NCBI RefSeq assembly: GCF_018698455.1
Contig: NZ_JABIOQ010000014.1
Coordinates: 1 to 64,000 of the forward strand
DNA from: Sulfurimonas sp.
GTDB lineage: Bacteria; Campylobacterota; Campylobacteria; Campylobacterales; Sulfurimonadaceae
Direction: 5' to 3'
DNA length: 64,000 nt
Shown here: one piece after another, positions 60,326 to 64,000 of the stretch
Layout: the number at the start of each line of letters is the position of its first letter
How positions within the stretch are numbered: the first letter of the stretch is position 1
Notes under the pieces: model-generated
The model's input: the letters and a program-made list of their open reading frames with translations, nothing else
Databases searched by the model: none
What the model was told of the DNA's origin: nothing
Position numbers and translations under genes: made by a program

Positions 60326-62056
60326 ATGAATAGTCTAAGAACGCTTCTTTTAAAATACCCCCAAACATCTTTAATATTTATCATTTCTCTTGTTTACCTT
60401 TACTTTATGCAAGAGATGTATTTACCAACAACTGGTGATCAAAAAACATATATGGCTCAAGCTTTAGAGATGCATCGTGATGGGCATTGGTTTATGCAAA
60501 CTCTTTTTAATGAGAGTGATTACTACAAAGGACCTCTACACTTTATCTTTTTAAGAATTGGTTTTTTTATTTTTGGAACTAACAGTATGTTTGCCATAGT
60601 TTATATGAACTTTCTAGGGCTCATTCTTCTTAGTATTTTACTCTATAGATTTCTTCTCTCATCTTTATCTGACAAAGGCTGGGCATTTTTCTATTCCATT
60701 AGTGTAGTACTTAGTGTTGGTGTTTACTCACACTCTTTTGCCTCTCAAATGGAAACAGAACTCGTCGTGTGTTATGGGGTTGTTCTTTACCTCTTAAACA
60801 AGTTAGATAGTGATGAAAGTTTTATTACTGAACTTCTTTTATGGGGAGTTATAGGTCTTACTGGCTGGTTAAAATCACCAGCTTATAGTGTCTTTCTTGC
60901 GTTTAGTGTCTTTTTATACTGGATCATGACAAGTCAATTCAAAAGTAAAATCACAAATCTAAAAAGTTGGACAGCCCTTCTTTTTGGTATTGGTATTGGT
61001 GTTCTTGGTTATGCGCCTATACTCATCTATGACGGAGATGCTTTTATAGAGACTTATATCCTAAGAGAGTCTTTGAGTAAGGGTGCAAATGGTGTACCAT
61101 GGACTACAGCTTTTTTTCCAATCTTTACCTATTTTTTAGCTCCTTGGATGTTTGTTGCCATCTTTGCATATTTACTATCTTTTTATAAAGCTCTCTTGAG
61201 TAAAGTAAAAGTTTTAAATGATGAAGAGAGACGACTTATAAAACTGGGACTCTCAATTTCTCTTCCTACTTTAGCCTTTTTCACAATACATCCTTACCGT
61301 GGAGATATCTATGCACTTCCAATAGTAAATGCAACAATGCTGATGGCTTATGTATTTTTCAGAGCTTATATTAAAGAGTATGAGAAAACTTTTATCTGGA
61401 TGATGCGTCTCTCTAGTATAGTTTTATCTATACTTCCTCTACTAGTAATCGCTTTATATATTCACCTTTCACCTATGCCTGAGTGGTGGTCACCTCTTCT
61501 TTTCCCTATCGCTATTTTTACACTTATATTTACCCTTTGGTTTGTATTTGTAGAGAGTAAAAATGTCTTAAAAAAATCACCTATTCTGCTTGGTGTCGCG
61601 TTTGTACCATTACTACTCACATTAGGACTGATGTTTGAGTCTTTTGGAAAAGGGGAAGTTGTTGGTCTAAAAGAGTATGTGCAGAAAAATGCCATTAAAC
61701 AACCATTAGGAGATTACAATCTCTACCAAAACTTTTGGAATGAGTATGGAGCTTTAAACTTCTGGACGGGAGAGAAAGTCATTGGCATTCATACGAAAGA
61801 GTCGCTTGTCACATTTTTAAATGATGGTGGTTCCCTTATAGTAGAAGGTCAAGGAAGACTCAAGGAATTCCAGAAGAACACTCTAGACACATACAAGATG
61901 GATGATTTTGAAGTTTATATCTGGAAACGCTGGTTAACACATGGAAAAGGTCCAAATGGAGAGAGTATGTTCTTAAAGTACTGGAACTCTAAAAACATAG
62001 AAGACATACAAAGAGATTTTTATATCCTTAGACTAAAAGAATTAAAAACTCACTAG
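60326..62056 (+). CDS. GT-C glycosyltransferase (PMT/ArnT-like)
   Basis: 576 residues with about ten to eleven membrane helices and a soluble C-terminal part. The first periplasmic loop has TTGDQKTYMAQALEM (acidic DxxxY site) and NESDYYKGPLHFIFLR, as in ArnT/PMT enzymes that transfer sugar from polyprenyl phosphate. Target (lipid A, protein or glycan) unknown. 4 bp after queD; its 3' end overlaps convergent moeA by 15 bp. Confidence 0.85.
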   Translation: MNSLRTLLLKYPQTSLIFIISLVYLYFMQEMYLPTTGDQKTYMAQALEMHRDGHWFMQTLFNESDYYKGPLHFIFLRIGFFIFGTNSMFAIVYMNFLGLILLSILLYRFLLSSLSDKGWAFFYSISVVLSVGVYSHSFASQMETELVVCYGVVLYLLNKLDSDESFITELLLWGVIGLTGWLKSPAYSVFLAFSVFLYWIMTSQFKSKITNLKSWTALLFGIGIGVLGYAPILIYDGDAFIETYILRESLSKGANGVPWTTAFFPIFTYFLAPWMFVAIFAYLLSFYKALLSKVKVLNDEERRLIKLGLSISLPTLAFFTIHPYRGDIYALPIVNATMLMAYVFFRAYIKEYEKTFIWMMRLSSIVLSILPLLVIALYIHLSPMPEWWSPLLFPIAIFTLIFTLWFVFVESKNVLKKSPILLGVAFVPLLLTLGLMFESFGKGEVVGLKEYVQKNAIKQPLGDYNLYQNFWNEYGALNFWTGEKVIGIHTKESLVTFLNDGGSLIVEGQGRLKEFQKNTLDTYKMDDFEVYIWKRWLTHGKGPNGESMFLKYWNSKNIEDIQRDFYILRLKELKTH

Positions 62057-63259
62057 ATTTTTTGGTTCTTTTGCAGTAAAGTTAAACTTCGTGCTTATAA
62101 CTTTCACATAACTATCTTCAGCGAGAAAATCACACTCCGCATCTATCATGATGTAAGCGTTACCATGTGCGAGAGGAGATACCATACCCGGTGCAAACTG
62201 CTCGCATACTGTAAAATACTCTCCATCAAAAAAACCAGGGACTAAACTTCTTCGTCCAGCTCTTAGTTTATAATCATCGCTCATTTTAGCGACTATGGGG
62301 TTTATAAATTTTTCTTTTGCACCAGAGAGTGCATAGATGATAGAAGAAGCAAAAAGCTCGAAGTTTAATGCTGCGGCTAAAGGGTTACCAGGTAAGTTAA
62401 GCACTACGGTTTCGCCTATTTTTCCAAAAGTTGTTGGTTTTCCGGGTTTAATCTCGACCTTGTCAAAAAGTATTTTGTATCCAAATGCACCAAATGCTTC
62501 TTTAGTAAAATCAGCATCACCCACACTCACTCCACCACTAGTAATGATAAAGTCACAATCAAGAGCGGACTCTATGTGAGCATGGATATCGTCAAGAGTG
62601 TCTTGCGCAGTTCCTATAAACTCCACTGCACAGCCAAGTTCTTGAGCACGAGATAAAAGCGTCGGAGTATTAGTGTTGTAAAGTTGGTAGTCGGTAACAT
62701 CTTCAAAGTGCATCTTCAGTTCATTTCCAGATGCAAAAAGCGCCACACGAGGTTTTTTATAAACCTTTATATGACTTATCCCTTGTGATGCTAAAAGAGT
62801 TATTTGATGAGCATCTAGTTTTTCGCCTCTCTCAAGAAGTAACACTTCTTTTTTAATGTCTTCACCAGCAAAACGAATGTGCTTTGACATGATAAGATTA
62901 TCAGGGAGTTGTATACCGTCTTGCTCACATGTGATGTCTTCTATGGGGACAACGGCTTGTGTTCCTAGTGGAATTTTCGCACCTGTCATTATTTTGATGG
63001 CTTCACCATGGAAAAGTTCACCTCTAAAGTCATCACCCGCAAAAATCGTCTCTTTTACAGATACTACTTTTGCCGAGTCTTCTATCTTCACAGCATATCC
63101 ATCCATTGCAGAATTATCAAATGCTGGTAGGTTATGTGAAGCTACTATACCCTCAGCCAAAATATACCCAAGAGCATTTTCTATAGGTATAATTTTCAGG
63201 GATTTTGGCTTTGTATTTGTATAAATAAGCTCTAATGCTTTCTCAATTGTAACTGCCAT
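62042..63259 (-). CDS. moeA: Molybdopterin molybdenumtransferase
   Basis: Inserts molybdate into adenylated molybdopterin. LPAFDNSAMDGYAVK, IMTGAKIPLGTQAVVPIED, ITSGGVSVGDADFTKEAFG and VLNLPGNPLAAALNFELF are the four MoeA landmarks. 405 residues, normal. Confidence 0.96.
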   Translation of the reverse strand: MAVTIEKALELIYTNTKPKSLKIIPIENALGYILAEGIVASHNLPAFDNSAMDGYAVKIEDSAKVVSVKETIFAGDDFRGELFHGEAIKIMTGAKIPLGTQAVVPIEDITCEQDGIQLPDNLIMSKHIRFAGEDIKKEVLLLERGEKLDAHQITLLASQGISHIKVYKKPRVALFASGNELKMHFEDVTDYQLYNTNTPTLLSRAQELGCAVEFIGTAQDTLDDIHAHIESALDCDFIITSGGVSVGDADFTKEAFGAFGYKILFDKVEIKPGKPTTFGKIGETVVLNLPGNPLAAALNFELFASSIIYALSGAKEKFINPIVAKMSDDYKLRAGRRSLVPGFFDGEYFTVCEQFAPGMVSPLAHGNAYIMIDAECDFLAEDSYVKVISTKFNFTAKEPKNLVSF

Positions 63260-63294
63260 TTTTATGTACCCTTTGTTTAGTTGACATATTATAT

Positions 63295-63300
63295 TATAAT
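63295..63300 (+). promoter_or_regulatory. TATAAT box, probably leaderless downstream gene
   Basis: TATAAT six bases before the ATG at 63307, too close for a ribosome-binding site, as for miaA. Confidence 0.5.
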
Positions 63301-63306
63301 TTCGTT

Positions 63307-63720
63307 ATGAATGAAATGTACACTATGGGTTTATCCCTTCACTCTCTTACTAGCGTTGCTATTTTAGCAGTTGTATTTTTAAATCTTTTTCTTCTTATTA
63401 GTACACAAGAGTTATCAGACTATAAAAGATTAATGAGTATTTTTTTAGTTCCTCTTACTTTGACTACCTATGGAGCTGTTGTTTTTACGGGTATTATTAT
63501 GATGGCCTCTAGGCATTTAGACTTTAGCATTGAAAATATTATAATGATTGTAATAGCTCTCATTTATCTATACATAGAGGTTAAACGCATCAAGTCCTTA
63601 AAACATATGAATGAAACTAAAGATGGAGTATTTGATGCTTATAGACCTTTCGCTCGTCGTCTTCTACAAATAGAATTCTTATTGCTTTTACTTATTTCAT
63701 TATGGATGTGGCTTGTTTGA
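63307..63720 (+). CDS. Conserved four-helix membrane protein
   Basis: 137 residues, four hydrophobic segments (SVAILAVVFLNLFLLI; LVPLTLTTYGAVVFTGIIMM; IIMIVIALIYLYIEV; IEFLLLLLISLWMWLV) with charged loops FDAYRPFARR. No family recognised; TTGA overlap places it in one operon with rsmE. Confidence 0.7.
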   Translation: MNEMYTMGLSLHSLTSVAILAVVFLNLFLLISTQELSDYKRLMSIFLVPLTLTTYGAVVFTGIIMMASRHLDFSIENIIMIVIALIYLYIEVKRIKSLKHMNETKDGVFDAYRPFARRLLQIEFLLLLLISLWMWLV

Positions 63721-64000
63721 TCTACATACTTCACGATAATGCAGGAGAAGAGACTATTCACATAAAAGGGGAACTTCACAAGTACCTTATCAAAGTTCGT
63801 CGACACCAAGAAGGAGATGAGCTTCTCTTTAGAACAAAACAGAAGATACAAACTCTTTATCATTATAAAATAGACTCAGTAGATGGAAGAACACTTACTC
63901 TTTCTTTAGTTTCATCTAAGATAAAAGAAGTAAAGAGTCATAAAGAACTTCATTTAGCTTGGTGTGTCATAGATGTAAAATCTATAGAAAAAGTTCTTCC
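63717..64000 (+). CDS. rsmE: 16S rRNA U1498 N3-methyltransferase (partial)
   Basis: The TTG at 63717 overlaps the previous stop (TTGA) and the frame runs to the window end (94 codons). IYILHDNAGEETIHIKGELH, KVRRHQEGDELLFRTK and AWCVIDVKSIEKVLP match the N-terminal PUA-like domain and the start of the SPOUT domain of RsmE. The SAM-binding knot lies outside the window. Confidence 0.88.
   Translation, partial: MIYILHDNAGEETIHIKGELHKYLIKVRRHQEGDELLFRTKQKIQTLYHYKIDSVDGRTLTLSLVSSKIKEVKSHKELHLAWCVIDVKSIEKVL

Noticed and set aside
1-64000. CRISPR arrays or rRNA operons
   Set aside because: No regularly spaced direct repeats with unique spacers and no 16S/23S/5S signature sequences were seen.

Overview
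The window is an AT-rich chromosomal segment of a Campylobacterota (epsilonproteobacterial) organism, most like a Sulfurimonas-type sulfur/hydrogen oxidiser. Grounds: menaquinone genes of the futalosine route (mqnC, an mqnP-like prenyltransferase), LPP20-family lipoproteins, a DUF3373-like porin, HemJ instead of HemG/HemY, a twelve-heme membrane cytochrome, extended -10 promoters (TGnTATAAT) without a clear -35 box, and compact operons whose neighbours overlap as ATGA, GTGA, TTGA or TAATG. The genus is inferred; the phylum is fairly secure.

Layout. 1-13.8 kb is core: an acidic receiver-like protein (cut by the window edge), fliR, a LolD-like ATPase, tsf-rpsB, an acidic-repeat porin, bcp, a DUF420-like protein, dedA, murG, ftsW, two uncharacterised proteins, mqnP, miaA, a small parvulin and a lipoprotein. 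13.8-25.8 kb is an island bounded by two 45-bp direct repeats (43/45 identical) that are the last codons of the recD2-like gene. It holds toxin-antitoxin debris with a possible attC-like fold, a TGA-interrupted reading frame, a regulator/outer-membrane-protein module with three spaced palindromic operators, and a seven-gene envelope redox operon. That operon (DUF1588-like diheme protein, Tat-exported DUF1501 protein, diheme lipoprotein, TlpA-like thioredoxin, DUF4266 lipoprotein, DUF3570 barrel, ApbE flavin transferase) is preceded by a sequence matching a class I cyclic-di-GMP riboswitch. 25.8-47 kb is core again: recD2, an unassigned structured RNA, an M16 peptidase homologue, mqnC, the dodecaheme cytochrome, nusB-ribH-kdsA, an EamA exporter, a TerB/J-domain protein, two LPP20 lipoproteins, der, hemJ, a tandem pair of small outer-membrane proteins, hpf, trpS, argF, hemB and ribA.

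47-52.2 kb is a decayed integration zone. Two tyrosine integrases, a Fic gene, a replication-protein tail and an IS-like end are all truncated, and the 3' 24 bases of tRNA-Ser are duplicated at 48.94 kb. Four tRNA genes (Gly-GCC, Leu-TAA, Cys-GCA, Ser-TGA) follow. 52.3-64 kb is core: ilvD-thrS-infC, a BrnT/BrnA-like pair plus an IS3 remnant in a small accessory gap, an RDD membrane protein, moaA-queE-queD with a GT-C glycosyltransferase, moeA, a four-helix membrane protein and the start of rsmE.

How the parts fit: the core encodes cell-wall synthesis, menaquinone, heme, riboflavin, molybdenum-cofactor and queuosine precursors, i.e. the cofactors of a quinone- and cytochrome-based respiratory metabolism. 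The candidate for an undescribed system is the island operon with its riboswitch: c-di-GMP apparently tunes an exported heme/flavin/thiol machinery of unknown substrate.
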